From the NCBI GenBank assembly GCA_000438195.1, contig FR903073.1, positions 5,752-43,983 of the forward strand: DNA of 38,232 nt. The letters are read 5' to 3'. The position numbers were made by a program, and so were the translations under genes. The stretch comes from Mycoplasma sp. CAG:776 (GTDB taxonomy: Bacteria > Bacillota_I > Bacilli_A > RF39 > UBA660). The notes under the pieces were generated by a model. It searched no databases and was not told the origin of the DNA. It saw only the letters and a list, made by a program, of their open reading frames with translations. Each line of letters begins with the position of its first letter. The stretch's first letter is position 1. Below are positions 1-6,837 of this stretch, piece by piece.

Positions 1-1
1 A

Positions 2-859
2 AGAGCATTAGGCTTAAACGAAGATTTAATTGAAGCAGCAGCCCTAGGACATGATTTAGGTCATGTAGCATTTGGCCATCAAGGAGAGTATATTTTAAAT
101 GATTTGAGTTTAAAGCATAATGAAGGCTATTTTAATCATAATATTGAAAGTGTTCGTAATTTAATGTATTTAGAAAACTATGGAAAAGGGCTTAATATTA
201 CTGTTCAAGTATTAGATGCGATTATGTGTCATAACGGTGAATTTGCTTTAGGAGAATATCGACCTAAAAAGAAAACTGTAAAAGAATTCCTGAGTGAATA
301 TGAAGAAAGTTATCATAATAAAGAAATTTTAATGAAAATGCACCCTATGACTTTAGAAGGATGCGTAGTAAGAGTAAGTGATTTAATTGCCTATTTAGGA
401 AGAGATATTGATGATGCTGTAAGATTAAATATTTTAAAAAGGGAAGAAATACCAGAAAGTATTACCAGTATTCTTGGCAATACAACCAAAGACATTGTCA
501 ACACTTGTATTATGGATATTATAAAAAATAGTATGGATAAAAATTATATTCGCTTAAGTGATGAAGTTTTTCATGCTATTGAGGAACTAAAAAAATTCAA
601 TTATGAACATATTTATAATAAAGCAATGACGAAGAAAGAGAAAGAAGAACTAAAGTATATGTTTGAAATGTTATTTGAAACCTATTTAAAAGATATTGAA
701 AATAATAATGAAACATCCCCAATTATCTATTCTTATTTAAAAAATATGAGTAAAGAATATAGAAAAAATAACACAAAAGAAAGAATAGTAATTGATTATA
801 TCGCTGGAATGACAGACGATTATTTCTTAAAAGAGTATGAAAGAATTAGTAGCAATTAA
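2..859 (+). CDS. HD-domain dNTP triphosphohydrolase (dGTPase-like), 5' end cut off by the window
   Basis: The reading frame is open from base 2, so the true start lies upstream; 285 residues are visible. Residues about 16-30 hold GHDLGHVAFGHQGE, the metal-binding HD signature that dGTPase-family enzymes carry as GHDxGHxxFGHxGE. Such enzymes hydrolyse dNTPs to the nucleoside and tripolyphosphate in the cytoplasm, which adjusts dNTP pools. The remainder is mostly helical, with a second conserved-looking stretch near VSDLIAYLGRDIDDA, as expected for the C-terminal part of the family. An internal TTG at 104 is not a credible start because it would remove the HD motif. The gene ends inside its own terminator hairpin. 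Family membership is fairly secure; substrate choice (dGTP versus other dNTPs) cannot be read from the sequence. Confidence 0.85.
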   Translation, partial: RALGLNEDLIEAAALGHDLGHVAFGHQGEYILNDLSLKHNEGYFNHNIESVRNLMYLENYGKGLNITVQVLDAIMCHNGEFALGEYRPKKKTVKEFLSEYEESYHNKEILMKMHPMTLEGCVVRVSDLIAYLGRDIDDAVRLNILKREEIPESITSILGNTTKDIVNTCIMDIIKNSMDKNYIRLSDEVFHAIEELKKFNYEHIYNKAMTKKEKEELKYMFEMLFETYLKDIENNNETSPIIYSYLKNMSKEYRKNNTKERIVIDYIAGMTDDYFLKEYERISSN

Positions 860-871
860 AGCTACTTTTTT
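848..871 (+). terminator. intrinsic terminator after the HD hydrolase
   Basis: AGTAGC (848-853) pairs with GCTACT (861-866) around a 7-nt loop and is followed by a T run. The stem begins inside the last codons of the gene. Confidence 0.8.
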
Positions 872-872
872 C

Positions 873-902
873 TTGAACGAATATATGTTTGTATGATATA
901 CT
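873..902 (+). promoter_or_regulatory. sigma-A-type promoter for recX
   Basis: -35 TTGAAC (873-878), an 18-nt spacer, and -10 TATACT (897-902). It lies directly after the upstream terminator and 22 nt before the recX start. Confidence 0.6.
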
Positions 903-924
903 AATAAAGTAAGGAGTAATATAA

Positions 925-1683
925 ATGAAAATACTAAAATACAAAAAAGGAAAACGAAATGAATATAAAATCATAACCGACAAAGGGGAATATACGATAT
1001 TTGATGATGTAATTATTAAGTATGAGTTATTATTAAAAAAAGAGTTAAAAGAACAAGAATGGAATAAAATTTTAAAAGAAAATCAATTACTACAAGCTTA
1101 CTATGAAGGATTAAAAGCAATTAATACCAGACTTCGAACAACAAAAGAAATAAGAAATATTTTAAAGAAAAAAAATTTCCAAAATAGCGAAATAGAATAT
1201 GCTTTACAAAGATTAGAAAAAGAAGGATATTTAAATCATAAGATGTACATAGAAGCATATATTCATGATGCTATAAATTTAAAAACAGAAGGGGAAAATA
1301 AAATACTAGAAGATTTAGAAAAATCGGGCTTTACTTATGAAGAAATAAAAAGCGAATTAGATAAAGTGGATAAGGATTTATATGATGATAAAATAGAAAA
1401 ATACATTAATAAGAAATTAAAAGGCAATAAAAAGAGTGTACATGAATTTAAAAGAAAGATAGTAGGAGAATTAATTAACAAAGGATTTAGAAAAGAAGAT
1501 ATTGAAAGATACTTAAATAAAATAGAAATAAATGACAATGAAGAAGAGATAAAAAAAATAATTACAAAATTATATAATAAATATATAAAAAAATATGATT
1601 TATATACGACTAAATTAAAAATAAAAAACTATTTATACACTAAAGGATATCAAAACATTGAAATTGATAATTACATAAATTAA
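925..1683 (+). CDS. recX: RecX regulatory protein
   Basis: 252 residues, basic and almost entirely helical, with the repeated three-helix pattern of RecX: motifs such as ALQRLEKEGYLNHKMYIEAY and the later KIVGELINKGFRKEDIERYL follow the RecX scheme (L-x-x-KGF/GYxxxxIxxxL). RecX binds RecA filaments and limits recombinase activity. The length is near the ~260 residues usual in Bacillota, longer than the ~150-residue proteobacterial form. The start ATG has AAGGAG about 9 nt upstream. It is transcribed alone from its own promoter and faces prsA across a shared terminator. No recA is in the window. The call rests on repeat pattern and size. Confidence 0.8.
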   Translation: MKILKYKKGKRNEYKIITDKGEYTIFDDVIIKYELLLKKELKEQEWNKILKENQLLQAYYEGLKAINTRLRTTKEIRNILKKKNFQNSEIEYALQRLEKEGYLNHKMYIEAYIHDAINLKTEGENKILEDLEKSGFTYEEIKSELDKVDKDLYDDKIEKYINKKLKGNKKSVHEFKRKIVGELINKGFRKEDIERYLNKIEINDNEEEIKKIITKLYNKYIKKYDLYTTKLKIKNYLYTKGYQNIEIDNYIN

Positions 1684-1698
1684 ATAAAAAGTCATAAA

Positions 1699-1727
1699 AA
1701 AACTTCCAAAATTAAATTGGAAGTTTT
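1699..1727. terminator. bidirectional terminator between recX and prsA
   Basis: An 11-bp perfect stem, AAAACTTCCAA (1699-1709) with TTGGAAGTTTT (1717-1727), and a 7-nt loop. A/T-rich flanks give U-rich tails on both strands, so it can serve the two convergent genes. Confidence 0.85.
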
Positions 1728-1729
1728 AC

Positions 1730-2752
1730 TTATTTGTTTTGATTTTTATAAGTATTAATTAAGTTATTCATATAAATACTATATTGACTATCTAATTCAC
1801 TATCAACAATATCAAGTTCATATAAGTCACGGTAATAACGAATAGCATCTACCATTAATGATTGATCTTCAGTTAATTTATCTTTAGTAATAGACTCTTT
1901 CATAGAATCTACTGAATCATCATAACTTTTCTTTTCACCAGTTTTAGTTTTTAAAATAACGTGATATCCAAGTTCAGTTGTAATAATTTCAGTAGAATAT
2001 TCACCATCTTTTAATTCACTAGCAGCTTTTACGAGTTCATCATAATTACTATCTAAAGAACCAATGTTAATTTCTCCAAGACTACCACCATCTTCTTTAG
2101 AATCGTCATCTTCAGAATATTCTTTCGCTAATTTAGCAAAAGTCTCTTCGATATCATCGCCATTCTTTTTAGCTGTATTAAGCTCGTCAATAATCTTTTC
2201 AACTGTTTCTTTAGCAGTATTTTCTGCTTTTTCCTTTTCTTCATCTTCCATATCATCTGTAACATCTGGAGTAATTAAAATATGAGAAATAGTCATATCT
2301 GGATATACATCATTTTCATAATATTCTTTTAATTCATCTTCAGTAATATTGCCGCTTACATAAGCTTCAATGGCAATATTTTGTAAATAACTAATATAAA
2401 CAAAATCTTTGTATGCTTCAATAGTTTGATATCCTGAATATTGTAAAGCGCTTAATAGCTCTTCCTCAGAACCATAATTAGTTTTAAGCTGATCAATAAC
2501 AGCGTCAGCATAAGTATTAGCATTTTCCATTTCATCAGCGAATTCGCTTTCAAAAACAAATTTATCGATCATATTTAGTAAGGTATTTAATCCAAAATTA
2601 TTTTTGATTTCCTCATAAAAATCATTTGCGCTTATCATATTTCCATCTTTAAATGTTACAACTGCTTCATCTCCATTAGATAGTGTTGGTATTTTACCAC
2701 ATCCACATAGAAGTAAAGAACATACTCCTAAAATCAATACTTTTTTCTTCAT
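1730..2752 (-). CDS. prsA: PrsA-type lipoprotein foldase (parvulin peptidyl-prolyl isomerase)
   Basis: 340 residues. The N-terminus MKKKVLILGVCSLLLCGCG is a lipoprotein signal peptide with the acylated Cys at about position 19 (lipobox LCGC). A central parvulin domain runs from about residue 152 (MTISHILITP) to about 268 (TELGYHVILKTKTGE). It is flanked by helical N- and C-terminal parts, the chaperone arrangement of PrsA. The region rich in Asp/Glu/Lys at about 165-215 is acidic and low in complexity. PrsA sits on the outer face of the membrane and folds secreted proteins and penicillin-binding proteins, which fits the PASTA PBP and secreted proteins nearby. Start ATG has AGGAGG upstream on the minus strand. 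Monocistronic. Confidence 0.92.
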   Translation of the reverse strand: MKKKVLILGVCSLLLCGCGKIPTLSNGDEAVVTFKDGNMISANDFYEEIKNNFGLNTLLNMIDKFVFESEFADEMENANTYADAVIDQLKTNYGSEEELLSALQYSGYQTIEAYKDFVYISYLQNIAIEAYVSGNITEDELKEYYENDVYPDMTISHILITPDVTDDMEDEEKEKAENTAKETVEKIIDELNTAKKNGDDIEETFAKLAKEYSEDDDSKEDGGSLGEINIGSLDSNYDELVKAASELKDGEYSTEIITTELGYHVILKTKTGEKKSYDDSVDSMKESITKDKLTEDQSLMVDAIRYYRDLYELDIVDSELDSQYSIYMNNLINTYKNQNK

Positions 2753-2774
2753 TAATATTCCTCCTAATAAGTCA

Positions 2775-2803
2775 ATTATAGCAATTAAAAGTGAAAATTA
2801 CAA
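2775..2803 (-). promoter_or_regulatory. promoter for prsA
   Basis: Read on the minus strand: -35 TTGTAA (2803-2798), a 17-nt spacer, and a consensus -10 TATAAT (2780-2775), followed by AGGAGG and the prsA start. Confidence 0.7.
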
Positions 2804-2888
2804 GAAAAAGGAAACAAAATAAGAGAAATATAATAAAAATAATATTAAATAGAAAAAAGAAATTGAAAAAGAATGGGTTTTTATCTCG

Positions 2889-2916
2889 CACCAATTTGAG
2901 GCTTAACCATAATATA
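2889..2916 (+). promoter_or_regulatory. putative sigma-K/sigma-E-type promoter for the YjcZ-like genes
   Basis: CACC (2889-2892), 15 nt, then CATAATATA (2908-2916). This matches the Bacillus sigma-K pattern of an mACm -35 and a CATAnnnTA -10 spaced about 16 nt. No sigma-A -35/-10 pair of comparable quality is visible ahead of the gene. The predicted start leaves AGGAGG and the ATG at normal distances. A sigma-K gene lies in this window at 20985. Confidence 0.5.
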
Positions 2917-2949
2917 TAAGTGAAAAGACAAATAAAGGAGGAATGATTT

Positions 2950-3042
2950 ATGAATAATTGTGGATGTGGCACAGGATTAAGTGCTGCAATGATTTTAGTA
3001 CTATTTATCCTATTAGTCATTATAGTAGGAGCATTCATTTAG
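2950..3042 (+). CDS. YjcZ-family small sporulation protein
   Basis: A 30-residue peptide: a short Cys/Gly-rich head (MNNCGCGTGLS) followed by one hydrophobic segment (about residues 13-30) of the type V-L-F-I-L-L-V-I-I-V-G-A. This is the layout of YjcZ-family sporulation peptides, which keep a Gly-rich head before the pattern VLFILLIIVGA. AAGGAGG sits about 8 nt upstream of the ATG. It is followed 30 nt later by a second, related peptide and probably shares its transcript. The role is unknown; related proteins are found in spores or their membranes. The Cys in place of the usual Tyr/Gly head is unusual. Confidence 0.75.
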   Translation: MNNCGCGTGLSAAMILVLFILLVIIVGAFI

Positions 3043-3072
3043 TCTTTTTTTCTAAACTTAAGGAGGTGTCCC

Positions 3073-3198
3073 ATGGGATGTTGTAAAGACAAGTGTCCTT
3101 CTAATAATGGAGGATGTGGCTTACAAAATAGTGCGTTCTTAATAATTGTTTTATTCATATTATTAGCAATTATCTTTGGCGGATTTTTATATTATTAA
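3073..3198 (+). CDS. second YjcZ-like small Cys-rich membrane peptide
   Basis: 41 residues. The head MGCCKDKCPSNNGGCG holds four Cys, and the tail from about residue 21 (AFLIIVLFILLAIIFGG) is a single membrane helix of YjcZ type. AGGAGGTG lies 6 nt before the ATG, an excellent ribosome-binding site. The stop codon is the first part of the terminator hairpin. Together with the preceding peptide it forms a two-gene transcript, probably made late in sporulation. The four-Cys head suggests metal binding or cross-linking in the spore envelope, which is inference. Confidence 0.7.
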   Translation: MGCCKDKCPSNNGGCGLQNSAFLIIVLFILLAIIFGGFLYY

Positions 3199-3219
3199 AG
3201 AGGCTTCACCTCTTTTTTT
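3197..3219 (+). terminator. intrinsic terminator after the YjcZ-like pair
   Basis: AAAGAGG (3197-3203) pairs with CCTCTTT (3209-3215) around loop CTTCA, then continues into a T run. Confidence 0.85.
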
Positions 3220-3222
3220 CTT

Positions 3223-3251
3223 TTGACAAAGAAATTTGTTTATAGTAATAT
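3223..3251 (+). promoter_or_regulatory. sigma-A promoter for the 3271 operon
   Basis: Consensus -35 TTGACA (3223-3228), a 17-nt spacer, -10 TAATAT (3246-3251). It starts 20 nt before the ATG at 3271. Confidence 0.75.
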
Positions 3252-3270
3252 ATTTTAAAAGGTGAGCTAT

Positions 3271-4613
3271 ATGACAAATAAAGAATTTTACTAGAAATAA
3301 TTAAAATAGCAAAAGAAAATTCTATAAATGTTGATACTATAAAAAGAGTTTTAACATTGGTAGAACAAGATGGTGAAATTTCTCCTAAAAAAGTAAATCA
3401 AATAGCATATTTGTTTCAAAAAGAAGAAATAAATGATAAAGAGCTATTAAATATTTTAGAAAAAGCTTATCAAAGGAAATTGCCTGTGACCTTTCTTTTG
3501 GCTTTAAATCATCACACCTTAATAAAAAGAACTTTAATAAAGATGAACTTTGAAAAAAAGGAATGGAAAATAATTTTGGAGTTTGTAAACAATTTACCAG
3601 AGGATATAGTGATAGATAGTTTATATATAAAATGGTTAAGATATATAGGCAAACGAGGGTATTTATTAGACGAATTACAATTTTTCCATCAAGCATTTAA
3701 AGAAAGTCTAAATACTCCATTAATCTACTGCAATTGGTATTTTGAATACTTATTAGATAAGACTAGATCTTTAAAGAATCGTGAAAGTATTTTAACTTTA
3801 TTAAAGCAAAATATATTAAATATGTTACAAGAAAATATTAGAATTGAAAATCCTGAAATAAAAGCCCAAAAAATAATGAAATGTTATGAACTATATGGAG
3901 ATTGCTTAACTAGTTTCTATGCTACTATTATTACATGTGTTATTGATATAGATATTCCCATAATTGAAAATAATATAGAAGTGGATCTTTATAAGGTTTT
4001 ATATCAAATCATGTGTTATACTTGTGAAAACAACATGGGAAGTAACTTTATCAATTCCTTTTATTATAAGCAATTAACCGATAAGAAAATTGATGCCACA
4101 AAACGTTTGGAATTTATCACGATCATAAATAGCAAGAAATTGATTTTAAAAGATGAATTAATAAAAGAATTATGGAAAGTTTATGAAGAAAAAGGGAAAG
4201 AATTTTTAAAGGAATTAAAGTATGCTTTTTTAAATAAAGGAATAAGAACTGATATATTATGCAAAAGCTTTTTAGTGATGGAAACAGATTTACAAGTATT
4301 AAAGTTAGCAAGAGAAGTATTTAGAAACAATCGGGTACGTAAAGATAAAGAAAACTTATGTGTGCTATGTAATCTAAAAACGAGTGCTGAAAAGATAGAA
4401 TTTCTTACCTTCTTAAAAAACAAATATCAAGATGATACAGAAGTAAAAATGCAAAAAGAAAGGGATAGGCAAGAAAAAGTATGTGCTTTGCTAAAGGCAT
4501 ATAAAGATTTTTTTAATAAAAAAATTGGACTTTCAAAACTAGAGGAAAGTCTAGAAAATGCAAAAGAATTAGATATAAATATAGTGAGAATAAGAGGAAA
4601 AGAAAATGGATGA
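3271..4613 (+). CDS. hypothetical helical protein with an apparent one-base frameshift after codon 6
   Basis: The well-placed start (ATG 3271, AAGGTGA 6 nt upstream, consensus promoter) opens a frame that stops after 7 codons at TAG 3292. One extra T in the TTTT run at 3286-3289 would join it to the long frame that continues to 4613 as LLEIIKIAKENSINV and onward. The long frame has no good start of its own: the first candidate is a TTG at 3357 with only a weak ribosome-binding site. The intact part (about 418 residues from 3357) is mostly helical and rich in Lys/Glu/Leu, with several Cys in the middle; I recognise no domain. It overlaps the next gene by 8 nt, so the two form an operon. Either the frameshift is a sequence error or the gene is recently inactivated. 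Confidence 0.6.
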
Positions 4614-5025
4614 AGAAAAATATAAATTAAAGATATTAAAAGACATCTTAAAATTTAGCAAAAGGACTTTAGATGAAAAGGAATTAAAAGAATTTATAGT
4701 ATCTCCACTTTTTCACAATAAAAACTATTTTACAAGTGGAGCACTATTAGTAAAGAAAGGCTCTATTACTATTGAAGAGTTTCTAGGCCTAGGAAATTTA
4801 CTAGAAGAAGAATTAAGAGAATTTTTAGAACCTGTTGATGATGCTTTTAATTATTTTGCTTCTATTACACCAGAAGAGGTGATGCAAGCCTTTCAAGATA
4901 TGGAAAGCTATATAAAAAATAATCCTGAAGAATCCTTAGAAAATCGTAAGAAAAATCAGGAAAGATATCAAAAAATAAAAGAACATTATATGAATTTGGC
5001 AGAAGAGATCAAAAGAGGTGCTTAA
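4606..5025 (+). CDS. hypothetical helical protein, operon partner of the 3271 gene
   Basis: 139 residues, acidic and basic residues alternating, predicted helical, no signal peptide and no membrane segment. The start ATG lies inside the end of the preceding gene (8-nt overlap, AGAGGAAAAGAAA upstream), which implies translational coupling. I do not recognise a family. The two-gene operon has its own promoter and terminator and sits just ahead of the mraZ promoter. That neighbourhood alone does not justify a cell-division role. Confidence 0.7.
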   Translation: MDEEKYKLKILKDILKFSKRTLDEKELKEFIVSPLFHNKNYFTSGALLVKKGSITIEEFLGLGNLLEEELREFLEPVDDAFNYFASITPEEVMQAFQDMESYIKNNPEESLENRKKNQERYQKIKEHYMNLAEEIKRGA

Positions 5026-5040
5026 CGGCTTCTCTTTTTT
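5011..5040 (+). terminator. intrinsic terminator before the mraZ promoter
   Basis: AAAAGAGG-T-GC (5011-5021) pairs with GGC-T-TCTCTTTT, with one mismatch and one G-T pair. The hairpin overlaps the end of the 4606 gene and ends in a T run at 5035-5040. Confidence 0.6.
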
Positions 5041-5097
5041 GTTTCGTAAAATTTACGTAAAGGAAGAAAGAAATAGAAAAAAGCGAACACTAAAATC

Positions 5098-5126
5098 TTT
5101 ACAAATAAAAATAGTTTTGGTAAGAT
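5098..5126 (+). promoter_or_regulatory. promoter of the mraZ (dcw) operon
   Basis: -35 TTTACA (5098-5103), a 17-nt spacer, -10 TAAGAT (5121-5126). The MraZ boxes begin directly downstream, so repressor binding would cover the transcription start. Confidence 0.65.
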
Positions 5127-5127
5127 T

Positions 5128-5161
5128 ATGGTAAGCAGTGGTACATTGTGGTAGAAAGTGG
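5128..5161 (+). promoter_or_regulatory. MraZ operator: four xTGG boxes at exact 10-bp spacing
   Basis: ATGG at 5128 and GTGG at 5138, 5148 and 5158 repeat at one helical turn; a further TTGG lies 11 nt upstream at 5117. MraZ of other bacteria binds tandem TGG-containing boxes (TGGGN in E. coli, AAAGTG-type in mollicutes) at 10-bp spacing ahead of its own gene. The last box merges with the GGGGGA ribosome-binding site of mraZ. Binding would therefore block both transcription and, possibly, initiation. Confidence 0.8.
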
Positions 5162-5171
5162 GGGACCTAAA

Positions 5172-5600
5172 ATGTTCATGGGCGAATATCATCATAATAT
5201 AGATGATAAACAAAGACTGGTAATTCCCTCAAATTATCGAAGTAGTTTGGGAGAGACTTTTATTGTTACACGTGGTCTTGAAAAGTGTCTATACATCTAC
5301 ACACTAACTGAATGGCAAAAAATAGTCGATAAATTAAATAATTTACCATTTACCAAAAAAGATGCCCGTGTCTTTATTAGATCTTTCTTTTCTGCCGCTG
5401 CTAATTGCAATCTTGATCGCCAAGGTCGCATAAATATTACTTCCCAACAGGCCGTTTACGCCGATTTAGAAAAGGAATGTGTTATAATCGGCGCGAATGA
5501 CCGTATAGAAATTTGGTCTAAAGGAAATTGGGACAAATTTAATGAAGAATATAGCGCTTCACTAGAAAGTGTAGCTGAAAATTTATTTAATGGAGAGTAA
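5172..5600 (+). CDS. mraZ: MraZ transcriptional regulator of the dcw cluster
   Basis: 142 residues from ATG 5172. The N-terminal MFMGEYHHNIDDKQRLVIPS and the second copy around residue 75 (AANCNLDRQGRINITSQQA) are the two SpoVT/AbrB-like MraZ half-domains, each with the D-x-x-x-R motif (DDKQR and DRQGR). MraZ forms a ring that binds tandem boxes upstream of its own operon and usually represses it. Longer in-frame starts upstream (5148) would run through the operator and lack the family N-terminus. First gene of the operon mraZ-rsmH-ftsL-pbp. Confidence 0.95.
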   Translation: MFMGEYHHNIDDKQRLVIPSNYRSSLGETFIVTRGLEKCLYIYTLTEWQKIVDKLNNLPFTKKDARVFIRSFFSAAANCNLDRQGRINITSQQAVYADLEKECVIIGANDRIEIWSKGNWDKFNEEYSASLESVAENLFNGE

Positions 5601-5601
5601 A

Positions 5602-6525
5602 ATGAAACATTATAGTGTTATGCTAACGGAAGCGATCGAAGGATTAAATATTAAAGATGACGGTATATATGTAGATGCCACACTAGGATATGCGGGTCAT
5701 AGCAAAGAAATTTTAAAAAGAATAAAAAAGGGGCAACTTTTCGCCTTTGATGCGGATAGGGATGCAATAAACTATTCGCATCAAATATTAAGTGGAATTT
5801 CTTCTAATTTTAAAATCATTCATTCTAATTTCTGTAATTTAGATGCTAAATTAATGGAAGAGAACGTAGACTTAGTAGATGGGGTTTTATTTGATTTAGG
5901 CTTATCAAGCCCTGAGATTGATGATGTAGAGCGGGGTTTTAGTTTTATGAGGGATGCCGTATTAGACATGCGCATGAATCAAGAACAAAAACTAACAGCA
6001 GCAACAATAATAAATGAATATAAAGAAGAAGAATTATTAAGAATTTTTTTCTTATATGCTGAGGAAAGAAGAAGTAGAGAAATTGTTCATGAGATAATAA
6101 ATTATCGTAAAAATAAAAAGATAACACGTACATTAGAATTAGTAGAAATTATAAAAAATGGTGTCGGAGCGAATTATTTTTATAAAAATCATCCAGAAAG
6201 AGAAATTTTTCAAGCTTTAAGGATCGAAGTAAATGGGGAGTTAAAAGCGATTGAAGAAGCACTTCCAGTTGCAATTAAAAGATTAAAGAAAGGTGGAAGA
6301 ATTTGCGTAATTACTTTTCATTCTCTAGAAGATAGAATAGTAAAACAGATATTTAAAAAGTATTCAGAAGTAAATGAAATGTTAAAGGGTTTACCTGATA
6401 TTCCTGAAGAATATAAACCTTTAATTAAACTAATAAATAAAAAGCCACTAACTCCAAGTATTAATGAATTAAAAGAAAATAGTAGGAGTAAAAGTGCTAA
6501 ATTAAGAATAATAGAAAGGGTATAA
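5602..6525 (+). CDS. rsmH: 16S rRNA (cytosine(1402)-N(4))-methyltransferase
   Basis: 307 residues from ATG 5602, chosen because GGAGAG sits 4 nt upstream and the family begins with K/H-x-x-V-M/L-L-x-E; an earlier ATG at 5590 overlaps mraZ. The SAM-binding segment is YVDATLGYAGHSKEIL (about 25-40). The motifs GVLFDLGLSSPEIDD (about 96-110) and RIEVNGEL (about 205) followed by VITFHSLEDRIVK (about 237-250) are hallmark RsmH (MraW) sequences. It methylates C1402 of 16S rRNA in the ribosomal P site. Its TAA overlaps the ftsL ATG. Confidence 0.97.
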   Translation: MKHYSVMLTEAIEGLNIKDDGIYVDATLGYAGHSKEILKRIKKGQLFAFDADRDAINYSHQILSGISSNFKIIHSNFCNLDAKLMEENVDLVDGVLFDLGLSSPEIDDVERGFSFMRDAVLDMRMNQEQKLTAATIINEYKEEELLRIFFLYAEERRSREIVHEIINYRKNKKITRTLELVEIIKNGVGANYFYKNHPEREIFQALRIEVNGELKAIEEALPVAIKRLKKGGRICVITFHSLEDRIVKQIFKKYSEVNEMLKGLPDIPEEYKPLIKLINKKPLTPSINELKENSRSKSAKLRIIERV

Positions 6526-6827
6526 TGATGAGAACAAAAAAAGTAAAAAGAATTAAACTATTAAAAGGAGAAAAAATGATGTTTTTCTTAATCATTTTCT
6601 TTGGTTTTATAGTTATGCCAACTTCTTGGGTATATACCAAGGCATTACTTTCTGAAACAAATATTGAATTAGAGAAAATAGAAAGTAAAATTGATACTCA
6701 AAATGATACTAATGAAGCATTAAGTATGCAAATAGATGAATTAGCATCGATTGAAAATATTCAAAGTATTGCCAGTGCTAATGGTTTGTCGTATAATAAT
6801 AGTAATATTAAAACGATAAATGAATAG
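6525..6827 (+). CDS. ftsL: FtsL-like septum formation protein
   Basis: 100 residues: a basic cytoplasmic head (KKVKRIKLLKGEK), one membrane helix at about 18-40 (MMFFLIIFFGFIVMPTSWVY), then an external coiled-coil stretch (about 45-80). This is the bitopic FtsL/DivIC layout, and position between rsmH and the division PBP is the usual ftsL place. It would recruit FtsB/DivIC and the septal transglycosylase-PBP pair to the divisome. The ATG overlaps the rsmH stop (TAATG), indicating coupled translation. Sequence in this family is poorly conserved, so the call depends on topology and synteny. Confidence 0.8.
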   Translation: MMRTKKVKRIKLLKGEKMMFFLIIFFGFIVMPTSWVYTKALLSETNIELEKIESKIDTQNDTNEALSMQIDELASIENIQSIASANGLSYNNSNIKTINE

Positions 6828-6837
6828 GAAGTGAAAT

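Noticed and set aside
2064..2285. Open frame opposite prsA encoding a Ser-rich peptide
   Set aside because: It is antisense to the acidic low-complexity part of prsA, has no ribosome-binding site, and its composition follows from the opposite strand.
3283..3295. Programmed ribosomal frameshift at the start of the 3271 gene
   Set aside because: There is no slippery heptamer of the X-XXY-YYZ type. A -1 slip of the Phe codon would place it on ATT, and no stimulatory structure is visible. A sequence error or mutation is simpler.
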